Positions 27,791 to 39,299 of a DNA stretch of 64,000 bases are shown in pieces (the first letter of the stretch is position 1; each line of letters opens with the position of its first letter). A program made the position numbers and the translations under genes. The notes under the pieces were generated by a model. It had not been told where the DNA came from and did not search any database. It saw only the letters and a program-made list of their open reading frames with translations. Origin of the DNA: Acrasis kona (lineage: Eukaryota > Heterolobosea > Eutetramitea > Acrasida > Acrasidae); the NCBI GenBank assembly GCA_026419775.2, contig JAOPGA020001753.1, forward strand, positions 38,042 to 102,041, in the 5' to 3' direction.

Positions 27791-29671
27791 ATGTTTCGAA
27801 GACCAGTGTCATTTTTGAACAATATTCTATCCCTAATTGCCCCTCCCATACCTACAGACGAATTAAACACTCCTCGAGATAACCTGTCTCAGACACCAAC
27901 TGAAGAACAGGTAATAGAACATCAACCCGTACAAAAACCTATTGAACGTTCAAGAAGTATAAGCGAAAACCTTGTCGATCAATACACAGACAGAGATCTC
28001 TCCTCACGCTCAACGACAACAATAGACAGCCAGCGGAGTTCGTTACTAGAAGATTTATTCCCCTCATCACGCACACCTGTTAAAATTCAGTCAATTGATA
28101 TGGACACCTTACTTAGACCAACGGGGGGTAGACGAAAAAGTTATCTAAGACATTCAGACGTACCCAAAAGACCACCACGAGCCAAACGCACAATACCCGA
28201 CGACGTTTATGACAGCAAAAATAGTTCGGCCAGATCTCAACAAAGATCATCAGAGAGAGACATAAAGGATTCTAGTAGCGGAAGAAACACACCATCCAGG
28301 GCAACATCACCACAGTCGAAAACAATACCGGATTCTAAGATTGACAAGACGCAAGTCAGCCAGTCTTCGGCTGCTGCCTTAGGACTTGCTATATTACAAC
28401 GCACCCGGAGCGGAGAATTATCGAACGGACCCGTGGAACATGTGATAAAGAACCTTGTAACACAACATGTAGATACGTCCCCAAACAACATATCGACGCC
28501 ACCAAAAAATGAAGATCAATTCGGACAACAACTTTCCTTGAAATTAGATCGGCTGAACGGCTTTAGCACCGATGACAGCGGCAGCAGCGAGAGAGACACT
28601 TCCGTCGTGCCTTCGTTAAAAATCAATTCAAAAGAACCCACCTCCGATGCAGAATTCCTTGACATTGTGAGCAAGAATGGAAGAAATGTCGTGGTGGTGG
28701 TCGAGGACATTTTAGAGGAGGATCCCATCAACATTGATTTTGCGGACAGAAATGGACTCACTGCCCTTCATAAATCCACTCAGAACGGAAATCCTCCACT
28801 CGTCAAAGTTTTGTTGGAGGCAGGAGCAGATTGTGACATTGCCGCCCACAACGGTTACACTGCGCTACATTGGGCCGCTCAGGGAGGTCATCTAGAAATC
28901 GTGAAAATGTTAGTGCTGTACGTGAAGGACATTGATGCATCGGATATCGTTTGGACGCCACTACTTTTAGCAGCCAATAATGGATTCGTTGACATTGTGA
29001 GAGTGTTGGCGGAAAACAAGGCCAATCTAGAGCGCAGAACAGACACGGGACTAACAGCACTTTTATTGGCCACTAGATCATTCATGTCTGATGTGGTCCA
29101 GGTTCTTTGTGAATTTGGCGCCGATATGGAGGCCACCATTATTGGCGACGAGACTGGATGGACGTGCCTACATTGGGTCAGTCACATTGGTAATTTACAA
29201 TTGGTAGAATTATTTTGCGACTTTGGTGCCCATGTGAACGCACAAACTAGCGAAGAGGGTTATACTGCTTTGATGATTGCTTGTATGGGTAACAATAAAG
29301 ATATAGTTGACTTGTTGCTGAATAGTGGTGCCAACAGTAGGAAAAGGAGCAAGGAGGGTTTGACTGCCAGTGAGTATTGTTTGAGGAAAGGTTACACGGA
29401 GCTGAACAAGTTGATAGAGAGAGTCAGTAATGATGTTATTGAGGTGTTGTATGATACTTTGGATGATGCAAAGGTGACCATCAAGAATCTTGATGCCAAG
29501 GACAAAAAGACGACTGCTCAAATTGCCGATCTTGAAAAGACGAAAAAAGAGCAAGTAGAAAAGATCAACAAATTGGAACACGAAAATGACCAGTTGTTGA
29601 GTGATCTAGAAGCCTTTCGCGATACAATCGTGCAACTTCGGCGGTACATTGAACAAAATCATAATAAATAG
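27791..29671 (+). CDS. Ankyrin-repeat protein with disordered N-terminus and C-terminal coiled coil
   Basis: A 626-residue frame with no intron. Residues 1-270 are Ser/Arg/Thr-rich and disordered, with several possible phosphorylation sites (RSRSISEN, RRKSYLRHSD). From about 315 to 530 there are six to seven ankyrin repeats, seen by recurring TALHKSTQNGNPPLVKVLLE, YTALHWAAQGGHLEIVKMLV, TPLLLAANNGFVDIVRVLAE, WTCLHWVSHIGNLQLVELF and YTALMIACMGNNKDIVDLLL. The last 90 residues are a coiled coil (DDAKVTIKNLDAKDKKTTAQ...). It is likely a protein-binding scaffold that dimerises. No enzyme domain is present. Confidence 0.8.
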   Translation: MFRRPVSFLNNILSLIAPPIPTDELNTPRDNLSQTPTEEQVIEHQPVQKPIERSRSISENLVDQYTDRDLSSRSTTTIDSQRSSLLEDLFPSSRTPVKIQSIDMDTLLRPTGGRRKSYLRHSDVPKRPPRAKRTIPDDVYDSKNSSARSQQRSSERDIKDSSSGRNTPSRATSPQSKTIPDSKIDKTQVSQSSAAALGLAILQRTRSGELSNGPVEHVIKNLVTQHVDTSPNNISTPPKNEDQFGQQLSLKLDRLNGFSTDDSGSSERDTSVVPSLKINSKEPTSDAEFLDIVSKNGRNVVVVVEDILEEDPINIDFADRNGLTALHKSTQNGNPPLVKVLLEAGADCDIAAHNGYTALHWAAQGGHLEIVKMLVLYVKDIDASDIVWTPLLLAANNGFVDIVRVLAENKANLERRTDTGLTALLLATRSFMSDVVQVLCEFGADMEATIIGDETGWTCLHWVSHIGNLQLVELFCDFGAHVNAQTSEEGYTALMIACMGNNKDIVDLLLNSGANSRKRSKEGLTASEYCLRKGYTELNKLIERVSNDVIEVLYDTLDDAKVTIKNLDAKDKKTTAQIADLEKTKKEQVEKINKLEHENDQLLSDLEAFRDTIVQLRRYIEQNHNK

Positions 29672-29698
29672 TGATGTAAAAGTATTCTATTGTTTGTT

Positions 29699-29884
29699 TT
29701 ACATGAATTCATTTAGAACCCAACTATGTTTTGATTCAGAATGTGTGGTTTTTCCGTGATGTAACCTTCCCTTGTTAGTTGTTTGGTTTCGATCTGCGTA
29801 TGGTAAATCTTTAACGGTGCCTGTGCTTCTATTCTTCGGTATTCTAATGACGAGGTAGGCGTGAGGGGTGTAACGGATGTGCAT
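29699..29884 (-). CDS. Possible small basic protein (61 residues)
   Basis: The frame starts MHIRYTPHAYLVIRIPKN and is basic and polar throughout (RLHHGKTTHSESKHSW). It ends facing the ankyrin gene 27 bp away. No motif is recognised. It could be a genuine small gene or chance, as only length and composition support it. Confidence 0.3.
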   Translation of the reverse strand: MHIRYTPHAYLVIRIPKNRSTGTVKDLPYADRNQTTNKGRLHHGKTTHSESKHSWVLNEFM

Positions 29885-30006
29885 GATCTTTTTTTTTCGG
29901 AGTCGGAGAAAGTCGGAGTCAGGAGCTTGTATTATTCCATTTAGAGTTTAAAACAAAGAACATTGAAAGGTAAATGTGTTGGAAACTTTGTGGTAGCTGA
30001 TTTTAT

Positions 30007-31166
30007 TCAACCCATGAACTCTAAAAATGGCTCCAGAGATTTCGTGGCTATAGAATAAGGTACGGCTGCAATCATCATAATAGCTTTTTGAACATCAAAT
30101 CCAGTTAATGTTCCTGCCATACCAGCCAGATTACCTATCATATCGATGGCCCTTTGTGTATTAACCTGTTGGTAGGATGTAACAGACAATGTGTTATAAC
30201 CAAAAGACACACCTACGACATTCGAGTCGGATGAGTTGTATGATAATCCTAGTAGTGTAGCGGTTGATGTCCAATTAGTAAATATTTCGCCGCGTAAACT
30301 CTTCTGTTGAATCATTTGGATGGAGAAGAACGAATCTTGACCAGCTGGTGCAAACTTTGTTTCATCCATTAAAGTCTGGTACAGGTCTGTTGTGATGTTG
30401 GTGAAACTGATTTGAATTCCTTTTGCAACATTAGCAAAACCGACAGGTATATCTTGTACTGTGAATACCAACATGATCGCACCAGTGTATCCTGTCCTGT
30501 AGGAGTAAACGAGATCCGACTCGTTATAATTGAACTGATAGCAGTCAAATTGTACACCATCTGAATTATTATATGAAATTTTCCTTAAATGTTCTGGTTC
30601 ACAGCTAACAATTAAGGAATCATTAATGTACATAGAGCAATCAATAAGTTCTAGTTCGCAATAGGAGCAAGGGGGAACAGCATTATTAAAGTTACAGCTT
30701 CGGCGGTAATTAAATTTTCTGACTAATACTCAACTTACATCGTGGTCATGGGAAAGGGTAGTACCTGCTGCTTGTCTAAACTGATGGAGGTGGCAGACTC
30801 TTGATCTACGTATTGTTGTACGGAAAATCCCAAATAAACGAGAAATCCCACCACGGTACTTGCCCAAACTAATATTTTGAACATGGACCACCAGTACTCC
30901 TTGATATATCTGTACAGTTGGCTTCCCTTCAACACCGAGGTTACGTTTGGCTCCTCGGGGGAAACTGGACTGTTTGTTTTAGTAAATTGCTGTTCTAGAT
31001 CTCTATTTCTCAACATTTCATAAATGCCATCTATAGCACCCTGCTGTTTGCTAATCCTATCTTCGAGAGAGGCGATGTATCCGTGTTGTCTTTTTATTTC
31101 TGCTTCTAGTTTCTCACTAAGTGTTCGCTCATTTAGCACAATGCTCTCTTCACGCAACCCATCCAT
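30007..31166 (-). CDS. Type II membrane protein with coiled-coil stem, function unknown
   Basis: Exons 31166-30739 and 30697-30007 (41-nt intron) give 372 residues. The N-terminus (about 15-60) is a coiled coil (LEAEIKRQHGYIASLEDRIS). One TM helix follows (about 95-120, MFKILVWASTVVGFLVYLGF). The rest is a luminal or extracellular domain with several N-glycosylation sites (for example NESD, NITT and NWTS), a cysteine cluster near the membrane (CNFNNAVPPCSYC) and many beta-type segments. I do not recognise the domain. The topology resembles the PDE-like protein at 9.4-10.8 kb but there is no sequence similarity that I can see. Confidence 0.6.
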
Positions 31167-32000
31167 GTTGGGGTTACGGTGCTCTCTTTTCGGTTTTTAA
31201 AATACCACATGTGTTATTTTACTAAAAGAACAAGTCAACTGTACATGATGTACAGCGTAATATAGCAGTTTGTCATTGAATTTAAACTAGTACTGAACGT
31301 GTGGCACGACCAGCAGCCTCGTGTTTTGGAAAATGAGAACCAGCGACAAAGCTAAATATTGATATGTTTTAAATACATTGAAATCAACAACGCTATTTAG
31401 ACTTTTCCTAACCAGAAAATATCGAAAAGAAACCAGGTTTGCGATTGACAATATGAGAGCATAATGCAAATAGGATATTTTGATACTAAATTTGACTGTA
31501 TGTCAATATTATTTAGTCACTAAACAAATATAATAACGACTGGCTACGTTAAAAAAGATAACTACTATGTTTTTATTTTTGATTATATAGCACTAGCTAT
31601 AACTATTCAACTTGAAGAATCAAAACAATCGTCAGTAGCAATATTACATTCGCCAATTTCCAACTGTCTGCAAGTCCAAGAAATGTCTTTCTGCTAATTT
31701 CGATGCATTAATTAGCTACGAACGCGTAAATCCAAGATCTGTAACGTTGCAGTTTCCGCTTGTTTATGCTCATGAATTATTCACATTTAAGAAATTTACT
31801 TAGTACTTTATTCTTATATTAATAGTATACTCCACATATAGTAATACCTGTATTGACATAGACTTGACCTTCATGCACGTCAATTAATTTTATTACAACA
31901 TCTCAACACCTATCATGTCAAAGTCAATGATTGATGGGTCCACAATAAAAAGAATTCCTGTTGATGGACCACCACCAAAAAACAAGAAACAAGAAACAAA
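31167..32000. promoter_or_regulatory. Actin upstream region
   Basis: 834 bp without a convincing gene. A minus-strand hydrophobic frame around 31287-31469 has no ATG and is probably chance. Just upstream of actin, TTGATGG(G)TCCAC near 31931 and TTGATGGACCAC near 31960 form an imperfect direct repeat. A purine-rich AAACAAGAAACAAGAAACAAA leader ends at the ATG. The region probably contains the strong actin promoter. Confidence 0.4.
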
Positions 32001-33128
32001 ATGGCAGACGAACCCCAAGCTTTGGTTGTTGACAACGGATCCGGTATGTGCAAGGCCGGTTTTGCAGGAGATGATGCACCACGTGCTGTCTTCCCCTCCA
32101 TCATTGGTAGACCCAAGCAAAAGTCCATCATGGTTGGTATGGGAAACAAGGATGCCTACGTTGGTGACGAAGCCCAATCCAAGAGAGGTATCTTGACTCT
32201 ACGTTACCCAATCGAACACGGTATTGTTACCAACTGGGACGATATGGAGAAGATCTGGCATCACACCTTCTACAATGAATTACGTGTTGCCCCAGAGGAG
32301 CACCCCGTCTTGTTGACTGAAGCCCCATTGAACCCCAAGGCTAACAGAGAGAAGATGACCCAAATTATGTTCGAGACCTTCTCCGTCCCAGCCATGTACG
32401 TCGCCATTCAAGCTGTCTTGTCCCTATACGCCTCCGGACGTACCACTGGTATTGTTATGGACTCTGGTGATGGTGTCTCCCACACTGTACCAATCTACGA
32501 AGGTTACGCCCTACCCCACGCCATCTTGCGTTTGGATTTGGCCGGAAGAGACTTGACTGACTACTTGATGAAGATTTTGATGGAACGTGGTTACTCATTC
32601 ACCACCACCGCCGAACGTGAAATCGTACGTGACATCAAGGAGAAGTTGTGCTACATCGCCCTTGACTTCGACGAGGAGATGAAGAAAGCTGCCGAGTCAT
32701 CCGCTTTGGAGAAGAGCTACGAACTTCCCGACGGTAACGTTATCACCGTTGGTAACGAGCGTTTCAGATGCCCAGAAGTCTTGTTCCAACCCAACTTTAT
32801 TGGTATGGAAGCTGCTGGTGTCCACGAGACCACCTTCAACTCCATCGGTAAGTGCGATATCGATATCAGAAAGGACTTGTACGGAAACGTTGTCTTGTCC
32901 GGTGGTACGACCATGTTCGAGGGTATTGCCGAGCGCATGACCAAGGAGTTGACTAACTTGGCACCAGCCTCAATGAAGATCAAGGTTGTCGCCCCACCAG
33001 AACGTAAATACTCCGTCTGGATTGGTGGTTCCATTTTGGCCTCTCTATCTACTTTCCAACAAATGTGGATCTCAAAGGACGAGTACGAAGAATCTGGCCC
33101 AGGTATTGTCCACAGAAAGTGCTTCTAA
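32001..33128 (+). CDS. ACT: Actin
   Basis: A 375-residue intron-less gene, the standard length. All canonical segments are present: [20 protein letters not shown], the phosphate loops, [37 protein letters not shown]-type loop as [16 protein letters not shown], and the C-terminus [10 protein letters not shown]. It forms the cytoskeletal filament used in amoeboid movement and phagocytosis. Codon usage is strongly biased (for example AAG, TTG, GGT, and C-ending codons), unlike most neighbours, indicating very high expression. AATAAA lies about 20 bp after the stop. Confidence 0.99.
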
Positions 33129-33324
33129 ATTGTTTTTTCTACGTTCAAATAAATTCTGTATTACTTGTAAAATTCAACTTCTACATTGACATTGTTGATC
33201 AACACGACTAGCTTTCTCTCTACATTGTTTTTACGATTTTCTGACAGTAATCTTGTTTTATAATATGATATTGTCAGTCTACAACTGCAGTTGATCGTTA
33301 CAATAACCTGAACCTGATTCTACC

Positions 33325-34400
33325 ATGAAGTACAATGTTTTAGAGTTTTATAGCGGTATTGGTGGTATGGTAAACCTTTTTTATTATTGTGAGCTAACGC
33401 AATAAGAGGAGCGCGCTACAAATGTGTGATGATCACACTTTTGAGTTTACACAAGCATTTGACATCAACACTAATGCCAACATAACCTATTATCAAAACT
33501 TTAATACCACTCCATACAAGGTATTTCGACAAACCAAAATAATTTAACAACAAGAGAGGAATAGAACACATTTCACTTCAGGAATTTGAAAAATGGAGTG
33601 GCGAGAATAGTATTTTCACACTTTCCCCCCCTTGCCAACCATATACGCGTGGCGGACTCCAAAAAGACCTTGACGACACGAGGGCAAGAAGTTTCATTTA
33701 CCTTATGAAGTCCATACTGCCTCAAATGAAGCATAAGCCAAAGTACATTTTTTTGGAAAATGTCAAGAATTTCGAAACATCTCAATCACATGAGTTATTA
33801 ATCACAACGTTGTGTTCCCTTGGGTATGTTTTCAAGGAGTATCTATTGAGCCCCACACAAATACAAATACCTAACGAAAGGCTAAGGTACTACTTGTGCG
33901 CTCAGCATATCTCCAGCTCACCTATAGATTTGTCGACCGTTAAGCCAATTGTGGCACAATTCCCATGCACGCCCACACATCCCGTCAGAAACTGCATTAG
34001 CCAGTACTTGATGGAGTCAGCTAACAATCAAGAAGACTTACAAGTACCACATCACGTCCTCATTAAAAATAAAGGGTACCGCTACGATATTATTGAGCCC
34101 TCCTCCACTTACAGCTCATGTATAACAAAAGGATACGGAACATTATCACACGTCAAGGGAACTGGCCCTCTACTAACATTAAAAGCACATGAAAAAATAA
34201 TAGATTGGAATGATGCGAATACATTAATTCCACTACATTTAAGATTATTGCACCCTGATGAAATCTCCCAAATACTAGGATTTCCGGTTGGGTTCAAGTT
34301 TCCGGAGCATTTATCAACAGTTCAATGCCATAAACTTCTTGGAAATAGTCTTAATGTAACAGTCGTGTACCTCCTCATGACAAGTACTTTCTCACAATAA
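33325..34400 (+). CDS. TRDMT1: tRNA (cytosine-5) methyltransferase DNMT2/TRDMT1
   Basis: Exons 33325-33369, 33407-33520 and 33555-34400 (introns 37 and 34 nt) give 334 residues. Motif I is EFYSGIGGMR. Motif IV is LSPPCQPYTRGGLQKD with the catalytic Cys. Motif VI is YIFLENVKNF. Motif VIII has NERLRYY. The target-recognition part has CITKGYGTLSHVKGTG, the position of the DNMT2-specific CFT motif. The end is GFPVGFKFP then LLGNSLNV (motif X). Length and the absence of an N-terminal regulatory region indicate DNMT2, whose conserved activity is C38 methylation of tRNA-Asp, rather than a DNA methyltransferase. No other DNMT is visible in the window. The Phe of CFT is Ile here. Confidence 0.92.
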
Positions 34401-34478
34401 AACGTTATTTATTCATAAAAACTAGTGTTGATGAGCTGTCATAGATTCTGCTGTGTAAAATTTACAATCCTAAACAAG

Positions 34479-35000
34479 ATGGTTGGGAAAATTGTTGTTC
34501 TGTCCGATACGCACATGCCCACGAGATGCAAAAAGCTGCCACCGAAGCTGTTAGACGAAATTAAACAATGCAACTTGATTATTCATGCTGGAGATTGGTG
34601 CAATAAAGAAATGTATCAACTATTGCGTGAGTACGCCCCAGTGGAGGGGGTTTGTGGTAACAACGACAAAGAGGATATCATGGACATGTTTAGCAACAAA
34701 AAGATCATCGAGTTTGAGGGCAAAAAAATTGGAGTCGCTCACGGACACCAAGGAGAGGGAGTCAGCTCTCGGGCAAGTACCGAAGAAAAGGCTGTATCAA
34801 TGTTTGTGAATGATCAAGTGGATGTGGTCATATTTGGGCATTCTCACATACCAGTATTACGCAAAGAACAAGATGTTTGGATTCTCAATCCTGGATCAGC
34901 AACCGATAAGAGAAAACAAAAACAATTTTCCTTTGCGGTAATGCACATCAGTGAAAGCTCCATTGATATTGAAATTATCAAGTACGACGAAAAAATATAA
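34479..35000 (+). CDS. YfcE/MJ0936-type metallophosphoesterase
   Basis: A 173-residue frame starting at MVGKIVVLSDTHMP. All metal-ligand motifs of the family are present: SDTHMP (D and H), HAGDW (D), GNND (N), GVAHGHQG (H) and IFGHSHIP (two H). The C-terminus has the typical LNPGSATDKR loop. The length fits bacterial/archaeal YfcE proteins, which are also found in scattered protists. VPS29 is a related fold but lacks the full ligand set, so this protein is probably an active Mn-dependent phosphodiesterase. Its substrate is unknown. The upstream in-frame Met codons to 34425 look like leader sequence. Distribution suggests possible ancient transfer from a prokaryote. Confidence 0.85.
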   Translation: MVGKIVVLSDTHMPTRCKKLPPKLLDEIKQCNLIIHAGDWCNKEMYQLLREYAPVEGVCGNNDKEDIMDMFSNKKIIEFEGKKIGVAHGHQGEGVSSRASTEEKAVSMFVNDQVDVVIFGHSHIPVLRKEQDVWILNPGSATDKRKQKQFSFAVMHISESSIDIEIIKYDEKI

Positions 35001-35047
35001 ATAGGAGGTTTGATAGCGAACAAAAACTCTAAATATTGCAAAGGATA

Positions 35048-35229
35048 ATGACCATGTCAAAAAGATTAAGTGTAAATCACACAAAAGTACTTAACATGTT
35101 ATTGTAGTGGGTTATAAGCAGGAACTTAAAGTGCTGAAGACGAGCGTGAAGGACAAGGGTTGTTGTTATAAGCCTGTTAGAGATGCGTCATCATTTTCAG
35201 ATTTATTGCAAATTGGAAGAGAGTGTTGA
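35048..35229 (+). CDS. Small spliced gene (47 residues), hypothetical
   Basis: Exons 35048-35069 and 35108-35229 (38-nt intron, GTGTAA...TAG) close in frame to MTMSKRLMGYKQELKVLKTS followed by a Lys-rich and Cys-containing peptide (KDKGCCYKPVRDASSF). The exon-2 frame has no ATG of its own, and the intron length is typical for this genome. No motif is recognised. It follows the phosphoesterase gene by 47 bp. Confidence 0.4.
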
Positions 35230-35543
35230 TATAATATTGAAGAGGTTGAATATTTGAGAAGTACTATTCTAAATGTAGATACAATCAAGAATAAAGTTTA
35301 TTGTTGTGAATGAGTCAAACTATTACTGTTCAGGTCATTCGTCTTTCAATTATGCGAGCACATGTAACTTAAAAAACCAAGCAATCAATTCCGAACTTCA
35401 ACCATAGGTGATACATGTCGTTTAGTTCTCTTACTTTATATATTATGTCGGTCCCTAGAATAGATGTCATTTGTTTTTGTAATGTATTATCGTTAAATTT
35501 TGAAGTCAATGTCTGCGAACACACGAACATCAAAACATTGAAA

Positions 35544-38500
35544 ATGGAAGAAGGAGATGTTCAATATGAGAACTTGGGCCAAGGCTTTACTCATCTCGCC
35601 CGTGTAACCGCTGACTTCGATACCCAAGAACAACAACAATTGTCTGTGAAGCAGGGTCAATTTATCAAAGTGCTGGCTGAAATTACAAATGGAGCCGGAT
35701 GGAGCTATTGCGAAGACAATAATGACCAGCGTGGTTTTGTTCCCACTGGTTTTTTTACCTATTTGAAGAAGGATTGCATGAACTTCGAGGGAAGCTCAAC
35801 AGTTCCTAAGCTGGATGGTAATTAGTAAGTTTTTCGAAAGTAACATGCTTGAATAATACTAGTCATTATCACATTTACGAACAATACTATAGAAACATGA
35901 CGTTCGTGTGCAACATTTGTGCAAAAGTCCTACCAACCAACAGCGATCGTATACATTTCCTTGAAGCTGGAGTAAATTATGAACAGTTCAACCTTTGCAT
36001 GTCCTGCTATTCTTCCAAACCACATGAAGAGTGGGTTGAATTTGTTAGAGAAAAGTACCTAGATCAAGTCAAGTTGTGCAAGGAGGTCAACAAGGTTGTC
36101 ATGTCAAAGCACCCAGCAGAATTACTTTGGCTAATTTCTTCAAACACATGCAGTCAAACATTAAATAATGCTTTCCTAGCTTATGCAGAAAGACCTTGTT
36201 TGGGCGAACGCGACCCAAACTCTACTTTTTTTAATTGGTACACTTACGCACAAGTCCAACAAAAGTCCACATCCTTCGCCTCTGGCCTACGTCACTTGAC
36301 TGATTCGCTCTACTCACCTACAAGACAACCCTTTGTTGGCATCTGTTCCATTAATCGCATTGATTGGTTCGTTGCTGATTTTGCTTGTACGTTGCAGTCC
36401 ATGGTATCCATTCCCTTGTCGAGAACCAAAATCAATTCCACAGACATGGTCCACGTGGTGAATAATGCACGCATCAAGGTGCTCATTTGCGCTCAGTGTC
36501 ATGTGATGGACTTTTTAACCAAAGTGCTTCCACATTGCGATACCGTCAAGTTCATCATTCAAATGGAGCCGTTGACCAAAGAACAAGCAGTCCAATATGC
36601 TAACCACAACAATGTCATTTCCATCACATGCATGGACCAGACTATACAATTCGGAGAATCAAACCCAAAGCCAATCAGAGCCATTCAGGACCTAAACGCA
36701 CTATCAACCATCGTCTACACGAGCGGAAGCACAGGAACAAGCAAAGGAGCCGTCATGACCCAAAGACTTTTTTTGAAAATGATGACCAGACCATCATGGT
36801 CCATGCACCCTCTCGTCACATTAAGCAGTTCGCCACTCGATCACATCAGCGATCGTCTCAACGTATACAATACAATCATCAATGGCGGTAGGAGCGGAAT
36901 GTTTTGTGGAGACATGGACATGATTTTCGATGACTTTGCACGATTAGCTCCGACAAGTCTCAGCAGCACTCCTCGTCTCTACAATGTCATTTACGATCAA
37001 TACCAACAACAATCATCATCCATCAAAAACATTGATTCACAATACAAACACATTCTTGGAGGTCGCATCAGAGCCATGACCACCGGCGGCGCGCCGACCA
37101 ATCAACACGTGATTGATTTTCTAAAAAAAATCTTTTCGTGTCCAGTCTATCACGGATACGCAAGTACGGAGTGCGGAAGCATCGCGTGGATGGATCCATC
37201 GACAGGCACCCAATCCATCGACGACGTCGAATACGAATTGGAGAGCGTACCAGAATTAGGTTACACATTATCCGATCGACCCAATCCACGAGGAGAAATC
37301 ATGGTCAAGTCATCTCAATGCATACCTGGTTATTATAGAGACGAAGAGAGGACGAAAGCATTGATCAGGAGCGATGGATTTTATAGGACCGGAGATATCG
37401 GAGAGATGTTGCCCGACAAATCGTTGCGAATCATCGCAAGAAGAAATCACGTTTTTAAATTGGCACAGGGAGAATTCGTCGCGCCCGAGAGTTTGGAAAT
37501 ACAATTCGGCACCAACCCATACATTAATCAAATTTTCATTCACGGAGAAACCATCCGGAGCTACTTGGTCGCCGTCGTCGTTCCTCACTTTCGTATGTTG
37601 AATTCGAATCACGCGCACGAATCACCATCGCCGTCGGATTACAATCAACGCGCACACGTTTATTACAAAATGTTGCGATCGCAAATCGAAATCACGGCAT
37701 CACAATGCAACTTGCTTCCTTATCAAGTACCAAAAACATTTCATATCGAATCAGAACCATTCACTCTGCAAAATGGACTGTTGACGGGTCCAAATAAAAC
37801 CAATCGAAATGCACTCGTGCAAAAGTATAGAAACGTACTGCACCAATTATACGAGAATGAAGAATTATATAGAAATGTAAAAATGGTGATGGATGGAATG
37901 AATCAACATGATGACGGAATCATTGATTCGCTGAGTGCCGCTCGATTATCTCGATTATTCAACGACAAGCTCGACGTTCGAGTTCACGTCTCTTCGCTGA
38001 TCGATCGTCGCATGGATCAAATCATGAATGAGATCGGTCGACCAGAATCGATTCCATCTCTACCAGATTTCAACTTGATGACCGAATTGTCCAACATACA
38101 AGACGTGCCGATCGACGTGCCCGCGCGTTCGCTCGATTCGCAGGGATGCATTTTGCTCACCGGCGGCACTGGTTATCTAGGCGGTGCGCTCGTCAAGCAA
38201 TTGCTATTACGAGGCGAAAAGATTTATGTGCTGGTGAGGGGCGATCATCAAGTGGAAGCCGAAAATAGATTATTTTCTCATTTGATTCATCATGTTGGGT
38301 TGAGCGATTCTATCATTAGAAGCGGAGTTCAAGTATGGAGAGGCGATCTGACCAAGCCCCTATTGGGCCTCTCACTTGATGTCATGGATCGCATCAATCG
38401 AGTATATCATGTTGGTGCGGTGGTCAACCATGCACGATCCTATTCACAATTGAAAAATGCAAACGTGATGAGCTGCGTAGAATTATTAAAGCTATGCTCT

Positions 38501-39187
38501 GGTCGTGACGTTTCCATTCATTACATATCCACCATGAGCGTGACGTGTGATGAGGACGAGGACGTCCTACACACGTGTGCAACCAAGAAGATGACCGATG
38601 GTTATTCTTGTAGTAAATTAATGGCGGAGTTGGTCCTGAACAGAGCCAAAAAGAGAGGAGCGAGGGTCAGTATTTATAGACCTGGATTGATTCACATGAA
38701 CGAGGATGGATATTGTAATGACCAGGAGTGGATTACAAGGTTCATGATTGGAGTGTCGATGATGAAGTTGGCGCCTTATGGAGAAGATAGGATTTATATG
38801 ACCACCGTTGATGATGTGGCAAAGTGCGTGTTGAGTGCTGGTGATGTGTCGGAGGGGGTGCGCGCTGTACATGTGGTGAATGCACATCATGACCGCGATG
38901 AAAGATATATTACTTTGAATCGATTGGTGGGATTTATGAAATCATTTGGATGTGATATTAGTGTTGTGACATATGGTGAGTGGTTGAGGGCGTTGGGTCA
39001 ACAAGACCATCACAATCCGTTGTATCCACTCGTTCATATGTTTACTCCTTCTTTCCCAATGGTTCAGGAGGAAGTGCCTTCTGCTCACAATATAGCAATC
39101 AAGTGGCAAGGAATGAATCAAGAGTGGTTGGTTCATTCTTGTTGTAATTTTATTGTTTCTAAACTGTTGAATAAGTATACCAAATAA
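35544..39187 (+). CDS. SH3 / zinc finger / adenylation / carrier / thioester-reductase fusion (carboxylic acid reductase-like)
   Basis: Exons 35544-35824 and 35863-39187 (38-nt intron) give 1,201 residues. Residues about 17-76 are an SH3 domain (TADFDTQEQQQLSVKQGQ, GWSYCE, RGFVPTGFF). A treble-clef-like CNIC...CMSC pair follows (C110, C113, C139, C142). The adenylation domain spans about 170-740: VYTSGSTGTSKGAVMTQ, YHGYASTECG, YRTGDIGEM, and FKLAQGEFVAPE, which are motifs shared by long-chain acyl-CoA synthetases and carboxylic acid reductases. A carrier helix IIDSLSAARL offers Ser783 for phosphopantetheine. The reductase part has TGGTGYLGG (860-868) and the catalytic YSCSK (Y1008, K1012), as in Lys2/CAR. 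It should activate an acid, load it as a thioester and reduce it to an aldehyde with NADPH. The fused SH3 suggests targeting to the cytoskeleton or membranes. Substrate unknown. Start MEEGDVQYEN is chosen over an upstream Met. Confidence 0.85.
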
Positions 39188-39299
39188 TAAATTATTTTCA
39201 TCTTCAACAACATTGTTTTGTATTACCTCTATTTCATACAATGAACAACAATTGAAACAAAAAATGTGTTTAATATTTTTACAAAGGTACAGTACAAAG

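Noticed and set aside
30723-30738. A 20-nt intron in the coiled-coil membrane protein (acceptor GTCAG)
   Set aside because: A 41-nt intron with acceptor CCGAAG closes the same frame and fits the length distribution, so the 20-nt version is unnecessary.
31287-31469. Hydrophobic minus-strand frame upstream of actin
   Set aside because: No ATG, no joinable upstream exon with a start, and no recognisable family.
31901-32196. Overlapping frames around and antisense to the actin start
   Set aside because: They are shadows of the strongly biased actin coding sequence and its leader, with no family match.
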